A stretch of DNA of 64,000 nucleotides from Pseudoxanthomonas sp. NC8. Its GTDB lineage: Bacteria > Pseudomonadota > Gammaproteobacteria > Xanthomonadales > Xanthomonadaceae. Where the stretch lies: the NCBI GenBank assembly GCA_025232375.1, contig CP060419.1:1425001-1489000 (forward strand), read 5' to 3'. The number at the start of each line of letters is the position of its first letter. Position 1 is the stretch's first letter. The notes beneath the pieces are model-generated. The model worked only from the letters and a program-made list of their open reading frames with translations, searched no databases and was not told the DNA's origin. Shown here piece after piece: positions 24,633-38,706 of the stretch. The translations under genes were made by a program, and so were the position numbers.

Positions 24633-27471
24633 TTACTCGGCGACGAACTGGTTGCCGGGCGGATTGACCAGCGCGTCGGCGACCAGCTGCTGCTGTTCGA
24701 GGACGTGGTCGGCGAAGTGTCCCACCGCCGGCGACGGCGAGCGGCTGCGACCGGCATAGCTCAGCGCCTGGCCCTTGGTAAGGCACGCCTGCAGGTGGTG
24801 GCGGATCTGGTACCACGCGCCCTGGTTCTGCGGCTCCTCCTGGCACCAGACCACCTCGGTGGCCTTGGCGCAGGTGGCCAGCACGGCGGCCAGCGCCTCG
24901 CGCGGGAACGGGTACAGCTGCTCGACGCGGACGATGGCGACGTCGTCCTGGCCGCGCTTCTGCTGGTCCTCGAGCAGGTCGTAGTAGACCTTGCCCGAGC
25001 ACAGCACCACGCGCTTGACCTTCTTCGGGTCGGCGCTGGCGTCCGGGATCAGGTGCTGGAACTCGCCGTTGGCCAGCTCGTCCAGGGTCGACACCGCCAG
25101 CTTGTGGCGCAGCAGCGACTTGGGCGACATCACCACCAGCGGCTTGCGCGTGCTCATCTTCATCTGCCGGCGCAGCATGTGGAAGCACTGCGCCGGGGTG
25201 GTCGGCACGCAGACCAGCATGTTCTCCAGCGCGCACAGCTGCAGGAAGCGCTCCAGGCGCGCCGAGCTGTGCTCGGGGGCCCTGGCCTTCATAGCCGTGC
25301 GGCAGCAGCAGGGTCAGGCCGGAAATGCGGCCCCACTTGGCCTCGCCGGAGGCGATGAACTGGTCGATCACCACCTGGGCGCCGTTGGCGAAGTCGCCGA
25401 ACTGGCCTTCCCAGATGTCCAGGGTGTTCGGGTCGGTGGTGGAGAAGCCGTACTCGAACGCCATCACCGCCTCCTCGCTGAGCAGCGAGTCGATCACGGT
25501 GGCCTGTTCGGGCGTCTCGACCAGCTGGCGCAGCGGCAGGTAGTAACTGTCGGTCTTCTGGTCGTGCAGCACCGCATGGCGATGGAAGAACGTGCCGCGG
25601 CCGGCGTCCTTAGCCGATAAGGCGCAGGCCGTGGCCCTCGGACAGCAGGGTGGCGTAGGTAAGGTTCTCGGCGAAGCCCCAGTCGCCGCCGATCTCGCCG
25701 GCGGTCATCTTCGCGCGGTCCTCGTAGATCTTGGCCACGCGCGGGTGCAGGGTCACGCCCTGCGGGATCGTGTTGATGATCTTCGCCAGCTGGACCAGCG
25801 TCGCCTTCTTGACCTTCGTGTCGACCGCGTCGGACAGCTTGCCCGACAGGTACTTCGACCAGTCGATGGTCAGCTCGTAGTCCTCCGGCTTGGAGGAGGC
25901 CAGTTCGGTGGTGACCTCGCCGGCGTCGAGCTTGTTGCGGTAGTCGTCGACCAGCGCCTTGCCGCCGTCGGCGGCGAGCACGCCGGCCTTCTCCAGCCGC
26001 GCGGCGTACAGCTCGCGGGTGGTCGGGTGCTTGCGGATGGTCTGGTACATCACCGGCTGGGTCGCCGCCGGCTCGTCGGCCTCGTTGTGGCCGTGGCGCC
26101 GGTAGCAGACCAGGTCGATGACCACGTCCTTCTTGAACTGCTGGCGGAATTCGTAGGCCAGCTTGGCCACGAACACGACCGCTTCCGGGTCGTCGCCGTT
26201 CACGTGGAACACCGGGGCGCCGACCATCTTGGCCACGTCGGTGCAGTACAGGGTGGAGCGCGAGTCTTCCTTGTTGCTGGTGGTGAAACCGACCTGGTTG
26301 TTGATCACCACGTGCAGCGTGCCGCCGACGGCGAAGCCGCGCGCCTGCGACATCTGGAACAGTTCCATCACCACGCCCTGGCCGGCGAACGCCGCGTCGC
26401 CATGGATCAGGATGGGCAGCACCTGCTGGCGCTCGTTGTCGCCGCGGCGCTCCTGGCGCGAACGCACCGAGCCGGCGACCACCGGGTCGACGATCTCCAG
26501 GTGCGAGGGGTTGAAGGCCAGCGCTAAGGTGCACCGGCGCGCCGGGGGTGGCGATGTCGGCGGAGAAGCCCATGTGGTACTTCACGTCGCCGGCATGGGC
26601 CAAGGCGTCGTGCTCGAACTTGCCCTCGAACTCGTCGAACAGCTTGCGCGGGTTCTTGCCGAGGGTGTTGACCAGCACGTTCAGGCGGCCGCGGTGGGCC
26701 ATGCCGATCACGATGTCCTTGACCTTGTCCACGCCGGACTGGCGGATCACCGTGTCCAGCAGCGGGATCAGCGAGTCGCCGCCTTCCAGCGAGAAGCGCT
26801 TCTGGCCGACGTACTTGGTGTGCAGGTAGCGCTTCCAGGCCCTCGGCGGCGGTCAGCCGCTCCAGCAGGCGCTGGCGGGTCTCGGTGCTGAGGTTGTAGT
26901 CGCCGCCGGCCGCTTCCAGGCGCTGGTACAGCCACTGGCGCTGGTCGACTTCCGAGATGTGCATGAACTCGGCGCCGATCGGACCGGCGTAGGTCGCCTT
27001 CAGCCGGGCGAGCAGGTCGCGCAGCTTCATCCGCGGCTGGCCGGTAAGGCCACCGGTGCTGAACTCGCTGTCCAGGTCGCGCTCGGACAGGTCGTGGAAG
27101 CTGGCGCCAGGTCCGGCGGGTTCATCGGCGGGGTCAGCGCCAGCGGATCGATGTTCGCGCTGAGGTGGCCGCGCGAACGGTAGGCGGTGATCAGGCGGCC
27201 GACATTGCGCCCGCGTTCGTCGTCGCCGGCGGCCGGGGCGGCAGCGGCATGACCGTTGTTGGCGGCGTTGCGGGCGGCCTCGGCGACGTGGGCGATGACC
27301 GCCGAGTGCGGGATGTCACCGGCCTCCCGGCCCTTGAATCCGTCGAAGTAGCTCTTCCACTTCGGGTCTACGCTGTCGGGGGATAAGGTACTGCTCGTAC
27401 AGGTCTTCGATGTAGGCGGCATTGCTGCCGAGTTGGGACGACTGCGCAAACTGCTTGAGTAGATTGTCCAC
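24633..27471 (-). CDS. sucA: 2-oxoglutarate dehydrogenase E1 component
   Basis: Thiamine-diphosphate enzyme that decarboxylates 2-oxoglutarate and succinylates the E2 lipoyl group. It shows [13 protein letters not shown] at the start, [32 protein letters not shown], the ThDP motif [37 protein letters not shown] and the C-terminal [18 protein letters not shown] start at 27471 fits the conserved start. Frames break near 27383, 27108, 26836, 26525 (CTAAGG), 25612-25622 (two errors) and 25286. At 27046 and 24778, GGTAAGG replaces GGCCAGG without shifting the frame. First gene of sucA-sucB-lpd. Confidence 0.92.
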
Positions 27472-27759
27472 GATTGGGTCGCGTCTGGATGGGGGATCGG
27501 GCCATGGCCGGCCCAGCTCGCCTTAGCGGGCACGAAAGCCGCAAAAGTATAACCCCCTCGCCGGTTCAGGGACCTAGACGAATGGTCGATCCGGGCATGC
27601 GCGGCGCGGCGTGGTGCGCCTGTTCACACTCCATCGGGACCGTGTCTGGCGTGCCGGGCGGGAGTGTCCCGGAGCCGTCCCGGGGACATGCGCCGGGTCG
27701 CGTCGCCGACGACGGCGCACCCGTGCCGGCACCGGCCCCGCGGCGATGCCGGCCGCGCC

Positions 27760-28659
27760 CTAGAGGACGCGGTATTCGGTGCAGGGGCGCGAGCGCTCCC
27801 AGACCCGGTCGAACCCCCGCTGCAGCCGCTGCGCCAGCGGCGCGTCGTCCAGCCCGCCTTCGCCGTCGAAGCGATGGCCCAGCGTGCGGAAGCAGGCGCC
27901 GCCGGTGTCGTTGAAGGCATAGGCGGACGGATAGCGGGTGTCGACCGGATCGCGGACCTCGCGGAAGGCGAACACGCTGGGCAGGCGCTGGGCCAGCGGC
28001 AGCAGCGGCGCACCGGAGCGCTGCGGCGTGGCCGCGTCCTGCAGCAGGATGCGGATCCGGCGTTCGCCCGGACGCACGGCGAAGCGGCGCAACGCGTCGA
28101 GCACTTCCTTCCGGTCGAGCAGTCCCGGATCCATCGCCCGGCTGTAGATGCCCAGCTCGCGACGGGCATGGGCGGCCAGCGCGACCAGCACCGCGGCGAC
28201 GCCGTCGGCGTCCTCGACCGGGCTGGAGCCGGGCAGGTGGCGGCGCATCTCGCGGTGGCCGATCCCGGCCTCGACGAAAGCCGGTCCGAACGGGACGAAT
28301 CCGGCGCGGGCGTAGAACGGCAACGCGTGCAGTTGCGCATGCAGCGACACTTCGGTCCAGCCGCGGCGACGGGCCTCTTCCACCAGCGCGGCCAGCATGG
28401 CCTCGCCGATGCCCTGGCCGCGGTGGCTCGCGAGCACGGCCATGCGACCGATCCGCCGTTCCGGGGTCAGCCGCGCCGCGCCCACGACCTGGCCGCCAGC
28501 TTCCACGGCCAGCACGTGGAAGCTGAGCGGATCGAGCGCGTCGCGTTCGAGCTCGGCCGGGACCTGCTGCTCGTCGACGAACACCGTCGCGCGCACGGCG
28601 TGCAGCCGCGCGTGGTCGATGGCGTAGTCGGCGGTGGCGACAGTGACGGCGATATTCAC
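27760..28659 (-). CDS. GNAT acetyltransferase fused to an uncharacterised C-terminal domain
   Basis: An intact 299-residue protein. Residues 1-145 are a GNAT domain of the ElaA-like type (RATVFVDEQQVP, AARLTPERRIGRMAV with the acetyl-CoA loop ASHRGQGIGEAML, and FYARAGF). Residues 155-299 form a second domain with ARRELGIYSRAMDPGLLD and LPLAQRLPSVFAFREV, resembling a domain of unknown function that I associate with Xanthomonadales GNAT fusions. Its ATG overlaps the stop of the JmjC oxygenase gene (ATGA). Substrate unknown. Confidence 0.75.
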   Translation of the reverse strand: MNIAVTVATADYAIDHARLHAVRATVFVDEQQVPAELERDALDPLSFHVLAVEAGGQVVGAARLTPERRIGRMAVLASHRGQGIGEAMLAALVEEARRRGWTEVSLHAQLHALPFYARAGFVPFGPAFVEAGIGHREMRRHLPGSSPVEDADGVAAVLVALAAHARRELGIYSRAMDPGLLDRKEVLDALRRFAVRPGERRIRILLQDAATPQRSGAPLLPLAQRLPSVFAFREVRDPVDTRYPSAYAFNDTGGACFRTLGHRFDGEGGLDDAPLAQRLQRGFDRVWERSRPCTEYRVL

Positions 28660-29921
28660 TCGCCGGCGTCCCCGGCGTCAGGATCGTCGCTCAGCAGGGC
28701 GTAGTAGCCGCCCTGGTAAAAGCGCGTGGACCGCGTCGCGGCCGGCGGGCGAAAGGGCCTGCCAGCCCGCGCCATCGAGCGATGGCGCGTCGGCCAGCCT
28801 GCGCGCGTCGTCCAGCGGCAGGTGCAGGGTGCGGCCGCTGCAGAACAGGCTGGCATGCGTGGCGCCGTGGTTGCGGCGCCACGCCATCCGCGCCAGGGGG
28901 TGGCGCTGCAATGCCGCGCCGTGGCCCAGGTCCCACTCCAGTTCGATCCGCGGGCGCTCGTCGCCGCGGGCCATCACCGCCGCCGGCGGCGCGGTAGGTG
29001 GTGATGAAGCGGCCGAACCAGTCGCCGAGCCGGTCCGGATCGTTCATGCGTATGGCATTGAGCGCCTCGACCACGCGGTTCATCGCCGCCACGTCGATCT
29101 CGTGCGGATCGGCCGGCACGGCCGGGTCCTCGTCGTGGTAGCGGATCGCCTCGTCGGCGTCGAGCAGCACTTCGTCCAGCCAGTCGCCGATCAGTTCCGA
29201 GGAGGACGGCGCGCGCATGCCGACCGAGAAGGTCAGGCACGGGTCTTCGGCCACGCCGTGGTGCGGGACCAGCGGCGGCAGGTAGAGCATGTCGCCCGGG
29301 CCCAATACCCAGTCGTGGGTCGGGTGGAACTGGCGCAGCAACTTGATCGCCACCTCGTCCCTGGAAGGCGAGCTCCGGCAGCGGCCCACCGAGCGCGACG
29401 CTGGCGTCGATCTGCCAGCGGCGGTGGCCCTGGCCCTGCAGCAGGAACACGTCGTAGTGGTCGACGTGCGCGCCGACCGAGCCGCCAGTGGCGGCGAAGC
29501 TGATCATCACGTCGTCGATGCGCCAGCGCGGCAGGAAGCGGAACTGTTCGAGCAGCGCGGCCACGTCCGGATCCCAGCGGTCCACGTCCTGGACCAGCAG
29601 GGTCCAGTCGTGGTCGGGCAGCCCCGGGAAATCCTCTTATGGAACGGACCGGTGCGCACGTCCCAGCGGCCGCTGGCGCGGTCCAGGCTGATCAGCCGCG
29701 CCAGCACGCCTTCCTCGCAGGCCAGCCCGGTAAGGTCCTCGGGCATCAGCGGGGCGTGGAAGCCGGGGAAGGCGTTGCGGATCAGCAGGGGGCGCTTGTG
29801 CCAGTAGTCGCGCAGGAACACCGCCGGGTCCATGCCCAGCGGGAAGTGGTAGGCCGGCGGCGTCGATCTCGAACGGCAGCGTCGCCGAGACAGGGGTCTT
29901 GCTGGGGGTCTTGGAAGTCAT
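28656..29921 (-). CDS. roxA: JmjC-domain ribosomal protein oxygenase (RoxA/YcfD-like)
   Basis: Fe(II)/2-oxoglutarate hydroxylase; the E. coli homolog hydroxylates an arginine of ribosomal protein L16. It has YWHKRPLLIRNAFPGF, then the metal-binding HxD in VGAHVDHYDVFLLQGQGHR, the distal His in LPPLVPHHGVAED, and a C-terminal winged-helix-like part with NRVVEALN and LHLPLDDARRL. Frames break near 29848, 29640 (TTATGG for CCTGG), 29362 (an extra G after CCAGG), 28985 and 28722. Its start overlaps the VOC gene stop and its end overlaps the GNAT gene start, so the three form one translational unit. Confidence 0.85.
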
Positions 29922-30316
29922 GAGGCGATCTCGTCGTAGCCGCGGCCGAGGAACTGGAGCAGGCACCAGCCGTGCCCGAACGGGTCGGCCAGCTGCACGA
30001 TGCGGCCCCAGTCGGCTTCGCGCACCTCGCCTTCGGCGCATGCGCCAGCGGCAAGTGCGCGGGCTGGGCCGCGTCCAGGTCATCGACCACGACGTCCAGG
30101 TGGAGTGGGGTCCAGTGGCGGTGGTAGTCGCGCGGCGCGGCGGCCGCGCCGGTGCTGCCGGCCGGCTTGCGCAGCAGGTAGAACGGGGCCTGCGCGCCGA
30201 GCATCTCCACCGCGGCGTCGCCGAAACGGCGCGCCGCGGCCAGTACCGAAGGCATCGCGGTAGAAGGCCTCGGCGCGAGGCAGGTCGTCGACGTCGATGT
30301 TGATCAGCAGGTGCAT
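29918..30316 (-). CDS. VOC-fold (glyoxalase/bleomycin resistance-like) protein
   Basis: About 132 residues with the paired beta-alpha-beta-beta-beta modules of the vicinal-oxygen-chelate superfamily. The first strand is MHLLINIDVDDLPRAEAFYR and the second module LHLDVVVDDLDAA, ending WCLLQFLGRGYDEIAS. Frames break near 30250 and 30045. Metal ligands are not securely identified, so no enzymatic function is assigned. It is the first gene of the VOC-roxA-GNAT unit. Confidence 0.7.
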
Positions 30317-30344
30317 GTCGTCGACGTCGGGACGGGAGTGTCTA

Positions 30345-31975
<1,631 letters not shown>

Positions 31976-32130
31976 TCAGGGAACAGGCGAGGGGACGCAA
32001 CAGTTTACCGCGCCGGCCGCAGTCGCCGTCCCCGGACCGGACCCCCGGGCCTGCGGCGTATGCTGGCCGCCCCGCCCGCCGCCGGCGCCTGCCGGTCGCC
32101 CGCCGGGGTCCATCCCCACTGGAGACGGCC

Positions 32131-33623
<1,493 letters not shown>

Positions 33624-33856
33624 GTCCAGCGGCGGCGTCGCGCGCCGTCGCCTGCGGGTCCGTGGCCAGCGGACCGGATCGTTGTCGATCCCGGGTTCCG
33701 GTGTGATCAGCCGTCGCGCCGCGCAGGCGACCATCCCCCTGCAACGGCGAGCGCCAACGCGAGGAAGCCGATGCGCGGGGTTGGGCCGGTACCGGCGCAT
33801 GTGTGTCCGGTCCGGCGTAGATGCCGGGCCGTTGTTCGCCTCCCGGCGCCTGCGGA

Positions 33857-34597
33857 TCAATTCCCGCGGGAGCTGCCCTTGGCCGCCGCGTCGGCTTCCG
33901 CCGCCGCGTCGGTGTTCTGGCCATGGTCGCTGTCGTGGCTGTCCGCCTCGATCTGGGCGGTCGCATGCGAGCCGTTGCCGAGGTCGACGTCGTAGTGGCC
34001 ATCCTTGCCACAGTCATCGATGTCCTGCTGGTCCATCGTCGCGTAGGGCTGGAAGGCGGGCAGGGCGCTGGCCAGCGCCTGTTGCGAGGCGAGCAGCGGC
34101 GGCAGGCGTGCGCACAGCTTCATCGCCTCGGCTTCGATGGCCTCGCCGCGTGCTTCCATTTATGGCCGAACTTCTCGCTCTCGCCGCGGAACACGCTCTT
34201 CAGGGCACCGGTCGCCGCCTCGATGCCGAGGTCGGCGCCCTGCATGCCCACGGCAATGCCGGCCTGCGCGACCGCGACCAGGTTGGCGCGGTGCTGGAGC
34301 AGCAGCTTGCGCTGCGCATCGTCGACCGGAACCTGCTTGCCGTCGACTAGGAAGTCGCCCTGCGGGCTGATTTCGGCCTTCGGCTTGTCGGACGCTTCGC
34401 CGACGCCGATGTTCTCGGTGGCCAGCTTGCGGCTGGCCTCGGCCATCCCTTCCTATGGATCTTGCGACCGGGGCGGTGCTGGCCGGGGCGGGCGCTGCCG
34501 GGGTGCCGGCGGCGGTGGGCGCCGGCGCGGGTTCGTCCTTGCCACAGGCGGCCAGCGGCAGCAGGGCGGCGAGGGCCAGGATCGGGAGCTTGTGCAT
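33857..34597 (-). CDS. Lipoprotein, YggN/DUF2884-like (paralog 1)
   Basis: A lipoprotein signal with lipobox LAAC (ALLPLAACGKDEP) is followed by an Ala/Pro linker. Next is a domain with ISPQGDFLVDGKQVPVDDAQ and IAVGMQGADLGIEAATGAL, then a C-terminal part with LCARLPPLLASQQALASALP and a His/Asp-rich tail. Frames break near 34455 (CTATGG) and 34160 (TTATGG), both where CCTGG fits. It shares the FLVD.K.VP and LPAFQPYAT blocks with the gene just upstream, so they are paralogs. Function unknown; it is last in the GntR-ABC operon. Confidence 0.6.
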
Positions 34598-34608
34598 GGT
34601 CGTGTCCT

Positions 34609-35276
34609 TCAGTTCTGGGCGAATTCGCGGCGGATCTCGTCTTCGCAGTCCGCGACGTCGTCCGCCTCCGGGGTGGCGTAGGGCCGGAACTGCGGCAGGC
34701 TTGCGGCGAGGCGCTGCTGCGAGGCGTGCAGGGCGGGCAGGCGCTGGCAGATCCGGGCCACGCCCGGTTCCATGGCGTCCTTGACGGTTTTCTCCATGCG
34801 CCGCTCGAGGCCGCCGGTCATGGCGCTGACCATCAGGCTGAACAGGCCGCGGTCGACCATGTCCAGCGCCATCAGCGCGCTGCGCTCGCCGATGTCGATG
34901 CCGGCCTTGGCGATCTCGATCACCTGGCCGCGATAGGCCAGCAGCTCCCGCCGTTGCTGTGGGCTGGTCGGCACCGCCTTGCTGTCGACCAGGAAGTCCC
35001 CGCGCGGGGTGATCTCGGCCTTCGGCAACGCCGCATGGTCCTTCGCGCGCGAATTGCCGGACTTGCCGAAGTGCAGGCCATCACCCACCTCCAGGTTGGA
35101 GGTTTCCAGCTCGATGCGGGCGGCGGCCAGCTCCTCGCGCACTTCCCGCGCGCCTGGTCCATCTCCTCGCTGATCTCGCGCTCGACTTCGTTCTGCTGCG
35201 TGTCGGCGGCCTGCGCGGCGAGCGGCAGCAGGCAGGCGAGGAGGGCGGAAAGCAGCGTCAGGCGGGAACGGTCCAT
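34609..35276 (-). CDS. Secreted YggN/DUF2884-like protein (paralog 2)
   Basis: Signal peptide MDRSRLTLLSALLACLLPLAA cleaved near AQAAD. The mature part has KAEITPRGDFLVDSKAVP, QVIEIAKAGIDIGERSAL and RICQRLPALHASQQRLAASL, ending EIRREFAQN. One frame break near 35160 (CGCGCCTGG region) splits signal and body. It lies 11 bases upstream of paralog 1 and 25 bases downstream of the GSGD-repeat gene. Envelope location is supported by the signal; the role is unknown. Confidence 0.6.
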
Positions 35277-35301
35277 GGGATGTCTCCTCGGGAGTGGAGA
35301 G

Positions 35302-36125
35302 TCAGTCGCGGCGCGGCAGCTCGACCGCGCCGGTCACGTTGCTGTGGTCGACGTCACCGCTGCCGATCGAGCCGACCGACAGGCTGGCCGCGCCGCGTAC
35401 CTCGGCGCCACCGGAGCCGATCGAGTCGATGCGCACGGCGCCGCCGACGTTGCGCAGCTCCGCGTCGCCGGAGCCGATCGAGCCGACCGCCACGTCGCCG
35501 CGCGCGCCGTCCAGCCCGAAGTCACCCGAGCCGATGCTGCCGACCTTCGCGTTGCCGGCTACGTTGCGCGCCTTGACGTCGCCGGAGCCAACCGAGAGTA
35601 CGTCGAGCGAGCCGGCGCCATCGACGTCGATGTCGCCCGAACCGACCTTCGCGGTGACCGGGCCGCGGATGCCGCGCAGCGTGGCCTCACCGGAGCCGAC
35701 GTCGGCACTGGCGGAGGCCGCGCCTTGCAGCGATGCCTCGCCCGAGCCGACCACCAGCTGCACCAGCACGTCGGCCGGCACGGTGCCCGACAGCTCCATC
35801 CAGGCGTAGTTGTCGCCGAACAGGCTGGAAAGGCCGGCATCCTTCTCGCGACGCAGCTGCACCACCAGGGTGTCGCCGCTGCGCTGCTGGGTGACGGTCA
35901 GGTCGGGCAGCCACTGCGCCTTGCTGGCGCAGGCGCGGCCTGGATCGAATGGGCGGGACCGGCGCCTGCGCGCAGGTCGACCCCGAACTGGTGGGTCTCC
36001 ACGCGCACCTTCTTCACTCCGGTAAGGTCCAGCTGCAGCTGGCGCGGCGCGGAATGGGCGCAGTGGTCGTCGGCCAGGGCCAGCGTCGGGACGAAGGCGA
36101 GCAGGGCGAGGATCGGCAGGCGCAT
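35302..36125 (-). CDS. Secreted GSGD-repeat beta-helix protein (DUF4097/DUF2807-like)
   Basis: A signal peptide (MRLPILALLAFVPTLALAD) precedes about 250 residues. The second half is a regular series of short strands each carrying VGSGD or SIGSGD (e.g. VLSVGSGDVKARN, VGSIGSGDAELRN), at least eight units, as in the DUF4097/DUF2807 'head GIN' beta-helix proteins. Cysteine is almost absent from the repeat. One break near 35935 (CCTGGATCG region) splits the N-terminal part. Encoded between the ABC permease and two DUF2884-like genes, it is likely an envelope component of that operon. Confidence 0.7.
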
Positions 36126-36152
36126 TGGGCGGATCTCCGGTGCGTTGGCGGG

Positions 36153-37157
36153 TCAGGCTTCGTCGCGCCAGCGGCGCAGGCGGATCGCGATGGCGATGAA
36201 GGCCGCGCCGACCGCCGCGCCGATCCACAGGTCGGCAGTGGCGAAGGCGTTCCAGCTGCGGGTCAGGTCGATCGCGCTGGCCAGTTCGTCGGGGGTGTTG
36301 ATGTCCGGGGCCGGATCGATAAGGCCGCCGTACGCCGGGAACCAGCCGCCGGGCACCACGCTGAGCAGGCCGCGGTAGACCAGCGTGTACCAGACCTTGT
36401 CGTGGGCGATGTCAACGCCGGGCAGGATCGTGGTCATGCTGATCACCACGCAGGCCAGCACCGGGATCAGCACCGCCCACAGGAACGGCTTGGAGCGTGC
36501 CCAGGCCGAGCAGAACATCAGCCAGCCGATCGTCGGCAGCGCCCAGACCATGTACACCGGCAGCGAGGCCAGCACGCCGAAGACGATCTTCAGCGGGTGC
36601 GACTGGGTGAACACCGCATGCGCCGCCGGCAGGCCGTTGACGGTGATGGTCAGCGCCGAGATCACCCACAGCGCCACGCCGATCAGCAGGCCGACGCCGA
36701 TCGCCCACAGCGGGGCCAGCACCAGCGCCCAGGCCGCTTTCGACAGCACGGTCTGCGTGTCCGAGACCGGCAGCGATTTCCAGAACAGGATGCTGCGGTC
36801 GCGGCGGTCGTCGTAGAGCGAGCCCAGCGCATAGAAGAACACCACGAAGGCGAGCACGACGCAGGCCACGATCACGCCACCGAGCATCATGCCGTCGCCC
36901 ATCGCGCCGAGCGCCGTGCCGACCTGGTGCGGATCGGCATCTTCGAAGACGAAGCCGCTGCTGCCCATGCTGCGGCGCGCGGCAATGCTGCCGATCACCG
37001 CCAGGATCAGGTTCAGGCCGACGATAATGCCGCCGGTGATCAGCGGCGCCCAGAAGAAGCCGCCGCGGTTTTCCCAGTATTCGCGCTGGAGCAGCAGCTT
37101 GAACTTGGCCGTGTCGTGCGGAGTCGCGCGGGCGGCGGTGGGGTTCAATGCGTTCAT
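36153..37157 (-). CDS. ABC transporter permease (ABC-2 type)
   Basis: An intact 334-residue integral membrane protein. A cytoplasmic start (FKLLLQREYWENRGGFFW) is followed by about six hydrophobic helices, e.g. ITGGIIVGLNLILAVIGSI and VACVVLAFVVFFYALGSLYDD. The RREYWENRG and LYDDRRDRSILFWKSLPVSD blocks are typical of ABC-2 permeases paired with YtrA-regulated ATPases. Its ATG overlaps the ATPase stop (ATGA). Substrate unknown; export of a lipid or antibiotic-like molecule is possible but not shown. Confidence 0.82.
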   Translation of the reverse strand: MNALNPTAARATPHDTAKFKLLLQREYWENRGGFFWAPLITGGIIVGLNLILAVIGSIAARRSMGSSGFVFEDADPHQVGTALGAMGDGMMLGGVIVACVVLAFVVFFYALGSLYDDRRDRSILFWKSLPVSDTQTVLSKAAWALVLAPLWAIGVGLLIGVALWVISALTITVNGLPAAHAVFTQSHPLKIVFGVLASLPVYMVWALPTIGWLMFCSAWARSKPFLWAVLIPVLACVVISMTTILPGVDIAHDKVWYTLVYRGLLSVVPGGWFPAYGGLIDPAPDINTPDELASAIDLTRSWNAFATADLWIGAAVGAAFIAIAIRLRRWRDEA

Positions 37158-38060
37158 GCGTAGGTCCCCTTCATGATGGCGACGAACAGGTCGGCCATAA
37201 CGCAGCTTGCGGGTCTCGCCCGGCGGCGAGCTGGGCCTGCGGTACGCCGTCGAACAGCAGCACGGTCTTGCCGAAGGGCAGGCCGCGCTCGTCGATCGGG
37301 CGCAGCGCACGCGCCGCCTCGACCCGGTCGGCGCCAACCAGCACTTCGGTGTAGCGCTCGGCGACATCGTCCATCTGCGAGGACAGCACGATCCTGCCGT
37401 CGCGGATGAACAGCACGTCGGTGAGGATGTGCTCGATCTCCTCGACCTGGTGGGTGGTGATCACGATGGTCTTGTTCTCGTCGAAGTAGTCCTCCAGCAG
37501 GCGCTGGTAGAACTGCTTGCGGTAGAGGATGTCCAGGCCTGGGTCGGTTCGTCCAGCACCAGCAGGCGTGCGTCGATGGCCATGATTAAAGTAAGGTGCA
37601 GCTGCACGATCATGCCCTTGGACATCTCGCGCACCCGCAGCTTCGGATGCAGCTGGGTGTTGGTAAGGAAGCGTTCGCAGCGGGCGCGGTCGAAGCGCGG
37701 ATGCACGCCGGCGACGAAGTCGATGGCGTCGCGCACCCGCATCCAGCGCGGCAGCACCGCCACGTCGGCGATGAAGCAGACGTCGTTCATCAACTCGTTG
37801 CGCTGGGTGCGCGGGTCCTTGCCCAGGACCCGCAGGTCGCCCTCGAACGGGGTCAGGCCAAGGATCGCCTTCAGCGCGGTGGTCTTGCCGGCGCCGTTCG
37901 GACCGATCAGGCCGACGATCCGGCCGGCGCCGATGTCGAAGTCGGCGCCCGCCACGGCGACCTTGTTCTTGTAGGCCTTGCGCAGGCCGCGGGCGGTGAC
38001 GACCGTATCGGTGCCGGCCGTCGCGCCGGGATCCGCGGCGAGGGAAGCTTCAGCGTTCAT
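37154..38060 (-). CDS. ABC transporter ATP-binding protein
   Basis: ATPase subunit partnering the permease downstream. It has Walker A in LIGPNGAGKTTALKA, a signature region EMSKGMIVQLHLTLIM where the LSGGQ motif is replaced by MSKGM, Walker B in RLLVLDEPTLGLD, and the switch His in VITTHQVEEIE. Frames break at about 37545 (CCCAGGCC for CCCTGGGCC) and 37200 (TTATGG for CCTGG). Substitutions at 37587-37598 (TTTAATC, GTAAGG) do not shift the frame. About 303 residues. Its start overlaps the GntR stop codon. Confidence 0.85.
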
Positions 38061-38423
38061 CAGTGGTTCCCCAGGGAGGTGAGCAGGTCTTGTACGGACA
38101 GGCCCAGGCGCTGGATGCGCTCGGCCACCGCCGGCCATTCGTCCTTCAGGAAGCGCTCGCGCTCGCTGCTGCGCAGCTGCCGGGAGGCCTCCTCGGTCAC
38201 GAACATGCCCAGGCCGCGCCGCTTTCTCCACCAGGCCCTCGTCCGCCAGCTCCTGGTAGGCGCGGGAGACGGTGATCGGATTGAGCTGGTATTCGGCGGC
38301 GACTTGCCGCACGGAAGGCAGGGCTTCGCCCGGCCTGAGGATTCCGTCGAGCATCATGGCGATCACACGGTCCTTCAGTTGGCGGTAGATCGGAGCGCCG
38401 TCGCTCCACTGGATGTCACTCAT
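38060..38423 (-). CDS. GntR-family regulator, YtrA subfamily
   Basis: Repressor of about 121 residues with an N-terminal winged helix (APIYRQLKDRVIAMML, LPSVRQVAAEYQLNPITVSRA split over the recognition helix) and only a short C-terminal helical part (ERERFLKDEWPAVAERI). This small effector-free layout defines the YtrA group, which usually controls an adjacent ABC operon. One break near 38220 interrupts the protein after LVEK. It heads the leftward operon and likely binds the palindromes at 38707-38750. Confidence 0.83.
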
Positions 38424-38706
38424 GGTCAACCCCGTGAGCGCAGCGACTGCGCAAAGGAGAAATAGGGCATGGCCGACGAAGCCCGCGACCTGCGCACCGG
38501 CCGCTCCGCGGCCGCGCGCCCCGCCAGGTCGGCGTCGCCACGTTCCGTGGCGGCTCCGGCAAGTCCATAATCACCACGGCGTCCATCGTGGTCGGGCAGC
38601 CACCGCGCCGTTCCCACGACCGCTGCGGCTAAGGCCTGGGGCCATGAACCAGGAGCGATGGACAGACAGGATGCGTTTCATGCGGGTGTCCTGCTTTGGG
38701 TGACTG
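38424..38706. other. Leader region upstream of the GntR operon, no gene seen
   Basis: These 283 bases lie between the GntR start codon and its probable promoter, so they would be the untranslated leader of that operon. Chance GC-rich frames are present, but none has a recognisable protein or repeat. A region rich in CGGC/GCCG runs could fold, but I see no specific riboswitch. Confidence 0.45.
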
